62,089 nt of DNA from Nitrospirales bacterium (lineage in GTDB: Bacteria > Nitrospirota > Nitrospiria > Nitrospirales > UBA8639): assembly GCA_020027205.1 (NCBI GenBank), contig JAHRAQ010000004.1, positions 1 to 62,089 on the forward strand. Reading direction: 5' to 3'. Every line of letters starts with the position of its first letter. The first letter of the stretch is position 1. The notes below the pieces were generated by a model. It did no database searches and had not been told where the DNA came from. It saw nothing but the letters and a program-made list of their open reading frames with translations. A program made the position numbers and the translations under genes. This document shows, piece by piece, positions 24,763 to 33,690 of this stretch.

Positions 24763-27395
24763 GTCCGTCCGACCTGACACCGCTCCTGAAACAATACCGT
24801 GACGTGAAACGGGAGCACCGGGATTCGATCCTGCTGTTTCGCGTGGGAGATTTTTATGAGATGTTTTTCGAAGACGCCACCGAGGCCGCGTCTCTGCTCA
24901 ACATCACGCTGACCTCCCGTGACAAACAAAGCGCCAACCCCGTTCCCCTCTGTGGCATTCCGTATCACGCCGCGACAGGCTATCTGGCCAAACTGCTGAA
25001 AGCCGGCAAAACGGTCGCGCTCTGCGAACAGGTCGAAGACCCCAAAACGGCCAAAGGGCTGGTCCGGCGCGAGGTGGTTCGCGTCTATACTCCCGGCACG
25101 GTGTTCGACGATGAGTTGCTCGACGCCAAAGCGGCCAACTTTCTGGCCGCCGTGTCCCTGCGCATCGCCGATGACGCGCGCCGTTTCGGTCTTGCCGCGG
25201 TTGATCTGTCGACCGGACAGTTCCTCATTGCCGACTGTGCCGGCGAGCACGGGCGGGACGATCTGCTGGATGAACTCGTTCGCCTGGGCCCGCGGGAAGT
25301 GCTGGTCCCGGAGAGCATGGACGCCGACGCGGCGGACGTCCGCGCGCTGCTGGCCTCCCTTCGGTTGCCCCGCGTGACGGCACAGCCGTCCGCCTGGTTT
25401 GAGGCGCGCGCCGCGCAGGCCCTGCTCCGGTCTCATTTCGCCGTTGAACGACTGGAAGACCTGGGACTCACGCTCGATCATCCCGGCGTGCCGGCGAGCG
25501 GCGGCGTGCTGCAGTATCTGAAACAGACCCAGCCGATTCTCAATCACCGGCACATTCAACGACCGGAAATCCGCGAAGCGGCCCGTGAAATGCATCTGGA
25601 CGCGATGACCATTCGCAACCTGGAACTGGTTCGGCCGTTGAACCACGAGCACAAACAATCCACGCTGCTGTCCGTGCTTGATCACACGGTAACCGCGATG
25701 GGCAGCCGGCTGCTGCGTCAATGGATCGTCCGCCCCCTGACGGACCGGGACGCCATTCAACGCCGCCTCCATGCGGTGTCCGCGCTTCAGGCATCCCTGA
25801 AAATTCGCCTGCACCTTCGAACGTTGTTGCGGGAACTCTACGATCTGGAGCGGTTAAGCAGCCGCGTGGGCATGGGAACGGCCACCCCGCGGGACCTGCT
25901 GTGCCTGAAAGAATCTCTGCACGTTCTTCCGAAACTGATTCCGTTGTTTGAGAGCATCGACGACCCGGTTCTCGCCTCCATGTTCCGACGCTGGGATCCT
26001 CTGGCGGACGTCGCCGCCGTCCTTGAGGCCGCCATTGACCCACAAGCCCCGGCCTCCGCCAAAGAGGGGGCGGTCATCCGGGACGGCTTCGATGCCGTCA
26101 TTGACGAACTCCGAACGGTCGAGCGGGACAGCACGCAATGGCTGACCGACTTGGAACAACGCGAACGGCAGCACACCGGGATTGAGTCTCTGAAAATCAA
26201 ATACAACCAGGTCTCCGGATATTCGATTGAAGTGACCAAAGCCAATCTGTCCCGCGTGCCGGAATATTTTCAACGCAAACAAACACTGGCCAACGCCGAA
26301 CGGTATATGACCGACGAATTGCAGCGTCTCGAAACCAGGATTTCCGGGGCGCAGGCACAAGTACGCCGCGCCGAATACGAACGGTTTCAGAGCGTCCTCC
26401 AGGACACGGCCCGGCACGTGTTCCGCATCCAGGCCATGGCCCGGCAGGCGGCGCTTCTTGACGTGCTCGTGAACTTTGCGGAAGTGGCGTCCCGTCACGG
26501 CTACGTCAAACCCGACATTCACGAGGGCGGCGTCATTGCCATCACGGACGGCCGTCATCCGGTCGTGGAACAATTTGATCTGCATGAAGGTTTTATCCCC
26601 AACGACTGCCATCTCGATCTTGAGTCCCACCGGCTCTTGCTCATCACCGGCCCCAACATGGCGGGGAAAAGCACGTTTCTGCGGCAAGTCGGGCTGATTG
26701 CGCTCATGGCCCATATCGGGTGTTTTGTACCCGCCGCCAAAGCCAGGGTCGGCGTCATTGATCGAATTTTCACGCGGGTGGGGGCGTCCGACAATCTGGC
26801 CTTCGGGTTGAGTACGTTTATGGTGGAAATGCTGGAGACCGCCAGGATTCTGCAGGGCGCCACGTCCCGCAGTCTGGTGCTTCTCGATGAAATCGGAAGA
26901 GGCACCAGCACCTACGATGGACTAAGCCTGGCCTGGGCCATCGCGGAACATCTTCACGACCGGGGCCGACTCGGCGCAAGAACGCTCTTTGCGACCCACT
27001 ATCATGAAATGACGGATCTGGAACACCGTCGGGAGGGCGTACAAAACCTGACCGTCGCGGTGAAAGAAGAAAAAGATCAGGTTATTTTCTTGAGAAAAAT
27101 CACGCCGGGGAAAGCGGATCGCAGTTACGGCATCCACGTCGGGAAACTCGCGGGCCTGCCCTCAACCATCATCGCCCGGGCGGAAGACATCCTGGCCCAA
27201 CTGGAACACCATGCGTCGTCTGAAACCATGCGGGCCAACTTGCGACAACACGACGACCGCCCTCACGACACCGCCGCGCTCCCCCCGTCCCATCCTCTGA
27301 TTGAAGAGATCAAACAACTGGACCTGTTTGCCATGACTCCCCTGGAAGCGCTCAACCGCCTGGCGGACATCCAACAACGCCTTGACGCCAAATAA
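24759..27395 (+). CDS. mutS: DNA mismatch repair protein MutS
   Basis: 878 residues. Mismatch-binding motif GDFYEMFFEDA (Phe-X-Glu) near residue 30; connector and lever regions; ATPase with ITGPNMAGKSTFLRQ, STFMVEMLETARIL, LLDEIGRGTSTYDG and ATHYHEM. Full length. It recognises mismatches and recruits MutL (not in window). It is last in the operon; a bidirectional-looking hairpin at 27404-27446 separates it from the converging secreted-protein gene. Confidence 0.97.
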   Translation: MSPSDLTPLLKQYRDVKREHRDSILLFRVGDFYEMFFEDATEAASLLNITLTSRDKQSANPVPLCGIPYHAATGYLAKLLKAGKTVALCEQVEDPKTAKGLVRREVVRVYTPGTVFDDELLDAKAANFLAAVSLRIADDARRFGLAAVDLSTGQFLIADCAGEHGRDDLLDELVRLGPREVLVPESMDADAADVRALLASLRLPRVTAQPSAWFEARAAQALLRSHFAVERLEDLGLTLDHPGVPASGGVLQYLKQTQPILNHRHIQRPEIREAAREMHLDAMTIRNLELVRPLNHEHKQSTLLSVLDHTVTAMGSRLLRQWIVRPLTDRDAIQRRLHAVSALQASLKIRLHLRTLLRELYDLERLSSRVGMGTATPRDLLCLKESLHVLPKLIPLFESIDDPVLASMFRRWDPLADVAAVLEAAIDPQAPASAKEGAVIRDGFDAVIDELRTVERDSTQWLTDLEQRERQHTGIESLKIKYNQVSGYSIEVTKANLSRVPEYFQRKQTLANAERYMTDELQRLETRISGAQAQVRRAEYERFQSVLQDTARHVFRIQAMARQAALLDVLVNFAEVASRHGYVKPDIHEGGVIAITDGRHPVVEQFDLHEGFIPNDCHLDLESHRLLLITGPNMAGKSTFLRQVGLIALMAHIGCFVPAAKARVGVIDRIFTRVGASDNLAFGLSTFMVEMLETARILQGATSRSLVLLDEIGRGTSTYDGLSLAWAIAEHLHDRGRLGARTLFATHYHEMTDLEHRREGVQNLTVAVKEEKDQVIFLRKITPGKADRSYGIHVGKLAGLPSTIIARAEDILAQLEHHASSETMRANLRQHDDRPHDTAALPPSHPLIEEIKQLDLFAMTPLEALNRLADIQQRLDAK

Positions 27396-27403
27396 CACCA
27401 AAT

Positions 27404-27446
27404 AAAAAAAGAGCGGGCGGAACCCGGCAAGGGTTCCGCCCGCTCT
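27404..27446 (-). terminator. Rho-independent terminator, strongest on the minus strand
   Basis: A 16-bp stem (AGAGCGGGCGGAACCC paired with its complement) around a five-base loop. On the minus strand it is followed by seven T residues, so it ends the transcript of the gene at 27475. On the plus strand the tract after it is TCTCTGTCC, so for mutS it is at best weak. Confidence 0.85.
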
Positions 27447-27474
27447 CTCTGTCCCCGCAGGACGCCTGCCGGCG

Positions 27475-28131
27475 TTACTGCAACAACTTCCCAAACTTCC
27501 CGGACTTCGTTCCTTTGGACGTGTGGGGTTTCTGGTTGGAATAGGGAATGACCCCGGAGATCGCTCCCACGCCGGGGATGAGCACGTCGTACTGCATCTT
27601 TTTGTTCTGTGCCCAGTGGTTGTTGTCCATGGAATCCACCACGCTGATGGTCCGCAGGCTGTGGATGCTGCGCGGCTTGTCGGGTGTGCCGGCCACTTCC
27701 TTCACCTTTTTCACCGAAGACACCACGCGATGATTCTGCTTGGTTTCCTGCACCACCAGTTCCACCAAGGTATACGCCGACGCCTTGGTGCCGCCCATCA
27801 CCGCCTGGCTGTGGGAGGCTTTCCCCAACGCTTTGAGTTCCTTCCACACCTTGTCATTGCCCGGATACACCTTCAGATTCTTGCCGGGGAAATATTTTTG
27901 CCAGTAATACCCGCTTTCGGCGTTGCCGCCGAACACCGCCACGTTGACCCACGCGGCTTTGTCATAGGGGTCCACCACGGCCACCCGTGCATGAAGGGTC
28001 GTCGGTTTGCTGAGATCGCCCCACTCAAATCGTTCCTGAAACGCCTCAATGGCGAAGGCGCCGGAGACCATGCCCCCCGCCACGATCACCAAGGCCATCA
28101 AAACCGCCAAGCCTGATTGACTGATTTTCAT
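27475..28131 (-). CDS. Secreted protein of unknown function
   Basis: 218 residues. The Sec signal is clear (lysine start, VLMALVIVAGGMVSGAFA). The mature part has VAVFGGNAESGYYWQKYFPG, a Lys-rich middle and a basic tail (SKGTKSGKFGKLL). No cysteines or catalytic motifs are seen. GGAGG lies seven bases before the ATG. It follows another small secreted-protein gene and ends in a strong terminator, so the pair may be an expressed exported set. The family is not recognised. Confidence 0.65.
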   Translation of the reverse strand: MKISQSGLAVLMALVIVAGGMVSGAFAIEAFQERFEWGDLSKPTTLHARVAVVDPYDKAAWVNVAVFGGNAESGYYWQKYFPGKNLKVYPGNDKVWKELKALGKASHSQAVMGGTKASAYTLVELVVQETKQNHRVVSSVKKVKEVAGTPDKPRSIHSLRTISVVDSMDNNHWAQNKKMQYDVLIPGVGAISGVIPYSNQKPHTSKGTKSGKFGKLLQ

Positions 28132-28215
28132 GATTCCCTCCTTGCGAGAATAAATGCTTCCGCAGATAAACGCTTCTTATATCATGCCGTCATCGGCGTT
28201 CGCCGACGTCGTCCG

Positions 28216-28755
28216 TTATCGCAGCACGTTGAAACTCGTGATGGTCGCACCATCGAGTTTCACTTCCATCGCCACAAGTTTCTGCGACGCTTCGGTGAGT
28301 TTCTTCATCAACGAAGCATTCTTGACGCGCAACCGAACGGTGGTTTGCGGGTTATACCATCCCGCATAGGAATTATTGAGTTCCTCGCCGCCCTGATACC
28401 CCCACGAACAACAGACGACCAGCGGATCGGGAATCGCCACGTTCCGGTCATCGGACGCACGGCCCAGAGGGTCGCCGGTTTCGGCGGGGCTGCTGGTATT
28501 CCAATATTGAATGCCGAAGAGCACTTCCCCGTCGGGATTGTCCGCCCAATGCGCATACACCCGGCCCTTCAGGCTGGACGCCGTGGTCCCCTTGAGTTTC
28601 ATGGACCCGAGCGTTGCGACCTCGGAGGGATCGCCCTTGCATTTCTTGTTGCTGGAACAGGGGCCTTTCTGGGCATCCGCCAGACCGATGAAACCAAACG
28701 TCATCAGACCCGCGACCGCCAACCCCCACACTCCACGGAAAAATGACTTCTTCAT
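28216..28755 (-). CDS. Secreted cysteine-containing protein of unknown function
   Basis: 179 residues with a Sec signal (KKSFFRGVWGLAVAGLMTFG...LADAQ). The mature start GPCSSNKKCKGD and a later VVCCSWGYQGG give four Cys that could form disulfides. It also contains GSMKLKGTTASSLKGRVYAHW. A strong promoter lies at 28874-28902 and GGAGGGGG before the ATG. It probably acts in the periplasm or outside. I know no family for it. Confidence 0.65.
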   Translation of the reverse strand: MKKSFFRGVWGLAVAGLMTFGFIGLADAQKGPCSSNKKCKGDPSEVATLGSMKLKGTTASSLKGRVYAHWADNPDGEVLFGIQYWNTSSPAETGDPLGRASDDRNVAIPDPLVVCCSWGYQGGEELNNSYAGWYNPQTTVRLRVKNASLMKKLTEASQKLVAMEVKLDGATITSFNVLR

Positions 28756-28873
28756 TTCCCCCTCCTTGTTACGTAGGATGACATCAATGAATATGGCTCA
28801 CGCCGTTCACCTTCCACCGGACACCGCTCCGCCCAGACTTTTCTGCTTGCTGATCGTCCCATTGCCGGGGGCC

Positions 28874-28902
28874 ATGCTACCCATCCCCTTCCGGGTTGTC
28901 AA
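28874..28902 (-). promoter_or_regulatory. Strong sigma70-type promoter upstream of the secreted-protein pair
   Basis: TTGACA, a 17-base spacer and TAGCAT on the minus strand, about 115 bases before the ATG at 28755. Apart from this promoter and its leader, 28756-29059 holds only a GC-rich stretch with TTTCCCC/GGGGGAAA that may weakly end pnp transcription. Confidence 0.7.
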
Positions 28903-29059
28903 GGGCCTTTTCAGGAAATATTTCCCCCTGTGTTTTCGGGGAAATTCGGGGGATTTTCGGGGTTTCGCCCCACAAGGCCCCGATGGAAAATCCCCGCCGG
29001 ACCACGGGACCCGACGCCGTCCCTTTTGCCGCTGACGGAACGGCGGGCCATGCCGCCGG

Positions 29060-31174
29060 TCAACTCCCGGCGGGGAGACCCGACGCCGCCTGCTCCTCGT
29101 CACTGACGGCGTCTTTCCGGCTCAAACGAATTTTGCCCTGCCGGTCGACTTCCAGCACCTTGACCAGGACTTCTTCCCCTTCGGCCAGTTCGTCGGCCAC
29201 GGATTTGACGCGATGCGCCGCCAGTTGCGAGATATGTACCAGGCCGTCCACGTTGGGCAAAATCTCGACGAACGCCCCGAAATCCACGATTTTCCTGACC
29301 GTGCCCTGATACGTTTTCCCCACCTCCACTTCTTCCGTCAACCGGTTGACCATGTCAATCGCCCGCTGGGCCGAGGCTTCGTCCACCGCGGCAATCGTCA
29401 CCACGCCCGCGTCGTTGACATTCACCTTGACCCCGCATTCCGCAATAATGCCTCGAATGACTTTCCCTCCCGGCCCGATCACGTCGCGGATTTTTTCGGT
29501 TTTGATTTGCAACGTGAAAATGCGCGGCGCGTAGGGGGCCAGCGATTCCCTCGGGGCGGCCAGCGCCTTCTGCATGGTGTCCAGAATGTGCAGACGCCCG
29601 ACGCGGGCCTGTTCCAGCGCCTGCCGCATCAGGTCCGTGGTGATCCCCTGGATTTTGATGTCCATTTGCAGCGCCGTGACCCCGTCCCGCGTGCCCGTCA
29701 CCTTGAAATCCATGTCGCCCAGATGGTCTTCGAGTCCCAGAATATCCGACAGAATCAGCACCCGGTCGCCTTCCTTGATCAACCCCATCGCAATTCCCGC
29801 CACCGGCTCCGCAATCGGCACCCCCGCATCCATCAGCGCCAGCGACCCCCCGCACACCGTCGCCATCGACGACGACCCGTTGGATTCCAGAATATCCGAC
29901 ACCAGGCGGATGGTGTAGGGAAACGCCTCTTTGCCCGGCAGGATGGACAGCAGCGCCCGCGCCGCCAGTTTCCCATGCCCCACCTCCCGCCGCCCCGGCC
30001 CCCGCAGCGGCCGTGCCTCTCCCACGCTGAACGGCGGGAAATTGTAATGCAGCATGAAGGTGCGAAAGTATTCCCCCTCCAGCGCGTCAATCCGCTGCTC
30101 ATCCTCCGTCGTCCCCAGCGTCACCACCGCCAGACTCTGCGTCTCGCCCCTCGTGAACAGCGCGGACCCGTGCGTCCGCGGCAACAGTCCTGTTTCGCAT
30201 GTGATGGGGCGAATGTCGGCCGGCCCCCGGCCGTCGGCGCGGGTTTTCGTGTCCAGAATCATCTCCCGGACTTCCCGATACTCGCATTCCCGATACAGCG
30301 CCTTAATGCGAATCCGCCGCCCCGCGTCCTCCTGCCCAAACTCCCCCACCGCGTCGGCCAGAATCTCATCAAACCGTTGTTGCCGTTGGGTCTTGTCGGG
30401 GATACGCACCGCCTCCCGAATGGGCGCCGCCACCCGCGCACTGACCTGGCCCGGCAAGGTCTCTTCCACCTCGACCACTGGCACCGGCCGTTTCGGCCGC
30501 CCCACCGCCGTCTGCAACTCCCCAATCGTCGCCACGATCTTTCGGATTTCCGCATGGGCCAGTTCCAGCGCTTCCAGCATCACGGCCTCGGACAACCGCG
30601 TCGCCCCGGCCTCCACCATCATGATGGCCTCGCCCGTGCCGGCGACCACCAGATCGAGTGTGCTTTCCTCCAACTCCCGCAACGACGGATTCACCACCAG
30701 CCGCCCGCCCACGCGCCCGATGCGGACGCCCGCCAACGGCCCATCAAACGGCACGTCCGAAATCGCCAGCGCCGCCGAGGCCGCCGTCAGCCCCACCACG
30801 TCCGAGGTCATCGAGTGATCGACCGACAGCGCCGACGCGATCACCTGCGTCTCATAACACCACCCCCCCGGAATCAGCGGGCGAATCGGCCGGTCAATCA
30901 ACCGGCTCGTCAGCACCTCTTTTTCCGACGGCGCCCCTTCCCGCCTGAAAAACCCGCCCGGAATTTTTCCCGCCGCGTACGCCTTCTCGACATAATTCAC
31001 CGTCAGCGGCAAAAAATCCAAATCCGGTTTCGCCGTCCGCGCCGCCACCGCCGTCGCCAGCACCACCGTGTCGCCATAGGCCGCCCACACCGCCCCGTCG
31101 GCCAACCGCGCCACACGCCCCGTCTCCAACCGCAGGGTGCGCCCCGCTATGTCACATTCCACCGCGTGTTTCAT
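29060..31174 (-). CDS. pnp: Polyribonucleotide nucleotidyltransferase (PNPase)
   Basis: 704 residues, normal size. Two RNase PH domains (LDFLPLTVNYVEKAYAAGKIPGG-type core; LPRTHGSALFTRGETQ; DIKIQGITTDLM), a KH domain (IRDVIGPGGKVIRGIIAE) and a C-terminal S1 domain (GKTYQGTVRKIVDFGAFVEI). It degrades RNA 3'-5' using phosphate. Last gene of the translation block after rpsO, the conserved order. Confidence 0.97.
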   Translation of the reverse strand: MKHAVECDIAGRTLRLETGRVARLADGAVWAAYGDTVVLATAVAARTAKPDLDFLPLTVNYVEKAYAAGKIPGGFFRREGAPSEKEVLTSRLIDRPIRPLIPGGWCYETQVIASALSVDHSMTSDVVGLTAASAALAISDVPFDGPLAGVRIGRVGGRLVVNPSLRELEESTLDLVVAGTGEAIMMVEAGATRLSEAVMLEALELAHAEIRKIVATIGELQTAVGRPKRPVPVVEVEETLPGQVSARVAAPIREAVRIPDKTQRQQRFDEILADAVGEFGQEDAGRRIRIKALYRECEYREVREMILDTKTRADGRGPADIRPITCETGLLPRTHGSALFTRGETQSLAVVTLGTTEDEQRIDALEGEYFRTFMLHYNFPPFSVGEARPLRGPGRREVGHGKLAARALLSILPGKEAFPYTIRLVSDILESNGSSSMATVCGGSLALMDAGVPIAEPVAGIAMGLIKEGDRVLILSDILGLEDHLGDMDFKVTGTRDGVTALQMDIKIQGITTDLMRQALEQARVGRLHILDTMQKALAAPRESLAPYAPRIFTLQIKTEKIRDVIGPGGKVIRGIIAECGVKVNVNDAGVVTIAAVDEASAQRAIDMVNRLTEEVEVGKTYQGTVRKIVDFGAFVEILPNVDGLVHISQLAAHRVKSVADELAEGEEVLVKVLEVDRQGKIRLSRKDAVSDEEQAASGLPAGS

Positions 31175-31192
31175 TCGTCTCTCCCTTCCTTC

Positions 31193-31256
31193 TCCGTCAT
31201 TCCCGATGTGTCCCCTGCTGTCATTCCCGACATTTTAATCGGGAATCCATCCTTCC
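31193..31256. repeat. REP copies between rpsO and pnp
   Basis: Two partial units: CCGTCATTCCCGATGT and GTCATTCCCGACATTTTAATCGGGAATCCATCCTTCC type. Confidence 0.8.
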
Positions 31257-31281
31257 GTTCTTCTTCCCTCGACCGGCATCA

Positions 31282-31569
31282 TCACTTCCGCAGTCCCAAC
31301 ACCCCCAACACCGCCCGATACCGCCCCACGTCCTCCCGATGCAAATACTCCAGCAACCGGCGGCGGCGGCTGACCATTTTCAACAACCCATGCCGCGAAT
31401 GATGATCTTTGGCATGAACGCGCAAATGGTCGGTGAGATAATTGATGCGATTCGTCAACAGGGCAATCTGCACCTCCGACGACCCCGTGTCCTGTTCATG
31501 ACGCCGATGGCGCCGCACAATCTCCGTGGTCACTTCCCTGACCGTGGTGGCTTCCTTGACCGCCGTCAT
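31282..31569 (-). CDS. rpsO: 30S ribosomal protein uS15
   Basis: 95 residues from [47 protein letters not shown] and RRRRLLEYL are the uS15 signature. A longer frame from 31599 adds non-conserved residues. It binds 16S rRNA in the platform. Sits between truB and pnp as usual. Confidence 0.96.
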   Translation of the reverse strand: MTAVKEATTVREVTTEIVRRHRRHEQDTGSSEVQIALLTNRINYLTDHLRVHAKDHHSRHGLLKMVSRRRRLLEYLHREDVGRYRAVLGVLGLRK

Positions 31570-31618
31570 GCCTGACCTCCTTCTCGATTGCAACCACACA
31601 TCTCAAGAACCCGCGTCC

Positions 31619-32608
31619 CTACGCGCGCGCTCCAAACACCATCACCATCCTTAACTGCCGCCCCGCCGCCGGCGCCCCGTTCGGAACATCCGGCGACGGC
31701 GGCGTCCATTGCGCCAGGGCCAGCAGTCGGCCCTGTTCGTCCTTCACCCGAATCAGCGTGTCGGGGGGAAGGTCGTGATGTCCCGCGTCGGTGTCCGCCA
31801 GCGGCATACCGTGGCAGACCTTCTCCGCCGGGCCGGCGCCCACCACCACCGAGGGCAGATGCGCGACCGCGCCGTCCAGCGTCAGAAACGCCGCGCCGTG
31901 CCGCGCGAGGTCCGCGCCATGCACCAGTTCGTCAAGCGACACGGCGCAGTCAAGCCGCAGCGGCCCGACCCGCGTGCGGGTGAGTCGATGCAGATGACCG
32001 CCCACGCCCAGCCGCCGGCCGATATCCGCGCACAAGGTTCGAATGTACGTGCCTTTGGAACACCGCACCAGGAACGTCACATCGGGCATGGCCAGCGCCG
32101 TAATCTCCAGATGGTAAATGTGAACGGCGCGCGCCCGGCGGTCGAGGGTTTTCCCCGCGCGCGCGGCCTTGTACAACGACCGGCCCCCGACTTTCACCGC
32201 CGAATACATGGGCGGCACCTGCCACTGCGGCCCCCGGTATTCCTTCATCACCGCGCGCACGGTGTCTTCCGAAAGGCCGTCGGTCGGCCATTCCCCGGTC
32301 ACGTCGCCGGCGGCATCCTGCGTCGTCGTCTCCCGCCCCAGACGCAGGACGGCCTCATATTCTTTATCCCAATCGACCAGCACCGACGACAGGCGCGTGC
32401 CCTGCCCCAGCAGGATGGGCAGCACGCCGACGGCATCGGGGTCCAGCGTACCCGCGTGACCCACCTTCCGCATCCGAAGCCGGCGGCGCACGTCGGCCAC
32501 GACGTCGTGAGACGTACAACCCGCCGGCTTGCGGACGTTCAACACGCCGTCCTGCGTCGCCGGCGGCACGCCCGTAACCGGAGACACGTCCTCCAACATT
32601 CCCGCCAT
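31619..32608 (-). CDS. truB: tRNA pseudouridine(55) synthase TruB
   Basis: 329 residues from MAGMLEDVSP. An upstream ATG at 32686 overlaps the rbfA stop as ATGA but would add a repeat-like Gly/Arg-rich extension, so the start is open. GVLNVRKPAGCTSHDVV, the catalytic Asp in HAGTLDPDAVGVLPI, and SKGTYIRTLCADIG are present, with a PUA-like C-terminus. It makes pseudouridine 55 in the T loop of tRNAs. Confidence 0.94.
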   Translation of the reverse strand: MAGMLEDVSPVTGVPPATQDGVLNVRKPAGCTSHDVVADVRRRLRMRKVGHAGTLDPDAVGVLPILLGQGTRLSSVLVDWDKEYEAVLRLGRETTTQDAAGDVTGEWPTDGLSEDTVRAVMKEYRGPQWQVPPMYSAVKVGGRSLYKAARAGKTLDRRARAVHIYHLEITALAMPDVTFLVRCSKGTYIRTLCADIGRRLGVGGHLHRLTRTRVGPLRLDCAVSLDELVHGADLARHGAAFLTLDGAVAHLPSVVVGAGPAEKVCHGMPLADTDAGHHDLPPDTLIRVKDEQGRLLALAQWTPPSPDVPNGAPAAGRQLRMVMVFGARA

Positions 32609-32682
32609 CACGACCGCCGCTCCTCCTCCGCCACGGGAACCCGCGTTCCGTTCTCCGCCTCCGTCATCCCGCCCTCTTTCCG

Positions 32683-33165
32683 TCATTCCGCGTCACCGAC
32701 ACCCGCATCCGTCTCCGCGTCCGCCGGAAGCACGTCCCGCAGAATCCGGCCGATGCGTTCCGCGTGAGGCCCGCTCGCGTCGAACCGGAATTGCACCTCC
32801 GGCGTGTAACGCAACTCCAGCCGCCGGCCCAGTTCCAGCCGCACAAACCCCGCCGCGTTCCGCAGCGTCTTCATCACGGGGTCCGCGTCGTCCCCGGCCC
32901 CCGGCAGGGAGACATACACGCGGGCCACGCGCAGGTCGCGATTCATCGCCACGTCGGTCACCGTCACCGATTGCAGTCGCGGGTCCTTGCATTTTCTGGC
33001 GAGAATGTCGGCCACTTCCATTCGAATCTGATCGGCCACCCTGGCCGACCGCGCCCCCGGTTTGTTCCCCCTGCCGTCATTCCCAACCCTTCCCCTGCCG
33101 TCATTCCCGACGTTTGTAATCGGGAATCCATCTTTCTGTTTCCCCTCTTTCGACACGACGTTCAC
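32683..33165 (-). CDS. rbfA: Ribosome-binding factor A with a repeat-encoded N-terminal extension
   Basis: 160 residues. The conserved part begins RSARVADQIRMEVADIL near residue 39 and continues KDPRLQSVTVTDVAMNRDL with a KH-like fold. Residues about 6-35 (KDGFPITNVGNDG...VGNDGRG) are a translation of the REP element. No ATG/GTG/TTG lies between the repeat and the conserved core other than a GTG inside the core, so initiation upstream (ATG 33165 or GTG 33156) with translation of the repeat is the only full-core option. RbfA matures the 30S 5' domain. Confidence 0.9.
   Translation of the reverse strand: MNVVSKEGKQKDGFPITNVGNDGRGRVGNDGRGNKPGARSARVADQIRMEVADILARKCKDPRLQSVTVTDVAMNRDLRVARVYVSLPGAGDDADPVMKTLRNAAGFVRLELGRRLELRYTPEVQFRFDASGPHAERIGRILRDVLPADAETDAGVGDAE
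33072..33136. repeat. REP element inside the 5' end of rbfA
   Basis: GCCGTCATTCCCAACCC and a fuller CCGTCATTCCCGACG...ATCGGGAATCCATC copy, in frame with rbfA. Confidence 0.8.
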
Positions 33166-33185
33166 GCCTTCCCGCGCCCCGTATC

Positions 33186-33260
33186 CTCTCCGTCATTCCG
33201 CGCCACCGACACCATTGACCGGAAACCCGCCCGCACGCGGAATCCATCCGAAAGACACCA
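33186..33260. repeat. Second repeat family (CGTCATTCCGCGCC...GGAATCCATCCGAAAG), copy 1
   Basis: Starts GTCATTCCGCGCCACCGACA, contains CCATTGACCGGA and ends GGAATCCATCCGAAAG. A second copy at 33597-33665 differs at some positions; the two flank the DUF503 gene. Confidence 0.6.
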
Positions 33261-33286
33261 TGGGCCGCCCCCGCGCCCCGGCCCCG

Positions 33287-33568
33287 TCACAGGAGTTCAA
33301 GCCGCACATCAAGGACCTCCAGGGCGGGCGTGGCCCGAATCATGTTGCACGACTGATCGAGCACCCGGTTCACGTGACGCGCGTCGTTCGCAATGCAGGC
33401 AAGGCCCAGCACCGCCCGCTGCCACAACTCCTGATCGTCCAGTTCCGCCACCGACACGTTGAACGCCCCGCAGAGCCGCGCCTTCAAGCCGGACAGCACG
33501 CGCCGCTTCGCCTTCAACGAATGTCCGTCCGGCAGATGCAGCGCCACCCGACAAATCCCGACCACCAT
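33287..33568 (-). CDS. DUF503 family (YlxP-like) protein
   Basis: 93 residues: VGICRVALHLPDGHSLKAKRRVLSGL is the DUF503 signature, followed by NVSVAELDDQELWQRAVLGLACI. Often encoded between infB and rbfA and thought to be linked to ribosome or translation, but its role is not settled. Both sides carry a copy of a second repeat family. Confidence 0.9.
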   Translation of the reverse strand: MVVGICRVALHLPDGHSLKAKRRVLSGLKARLCGAFNVSVAELDDQELWQRAVLGLACIANDARHVNRVLDQSCNMIRATPALEVLDVRLELL

Positions 33569-33596
33569 CCGCGCCCCCGCCGACCACGGCCGTCAC

Positions 33597-33665
33597 GCCG
33601 TCATTCCGCGCCCTCGACGCCATTGGCCGGAGAATCGTCCACACACGGAATCCATCCGAAAGAAT
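33597..33665. repeat. Second repeat family, copy 2
   Basis: GTCATTCCGCGCCCTCGACG...CCATTGGCCGGA...GGAATCCATCCGAAAG; matches the copy at 33186-33260. Confidence 0.6.
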
Positions 33666-33690
33666 CAAAAGGCCGTGCCGTCATCCCCGC

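Noticed and set aside
27404..27446. Strong terminator for mutS
   Set aside because: On the plus strand the hairpin is followed by mixed TC sequence, not a T run; the T run is on the minus strand.
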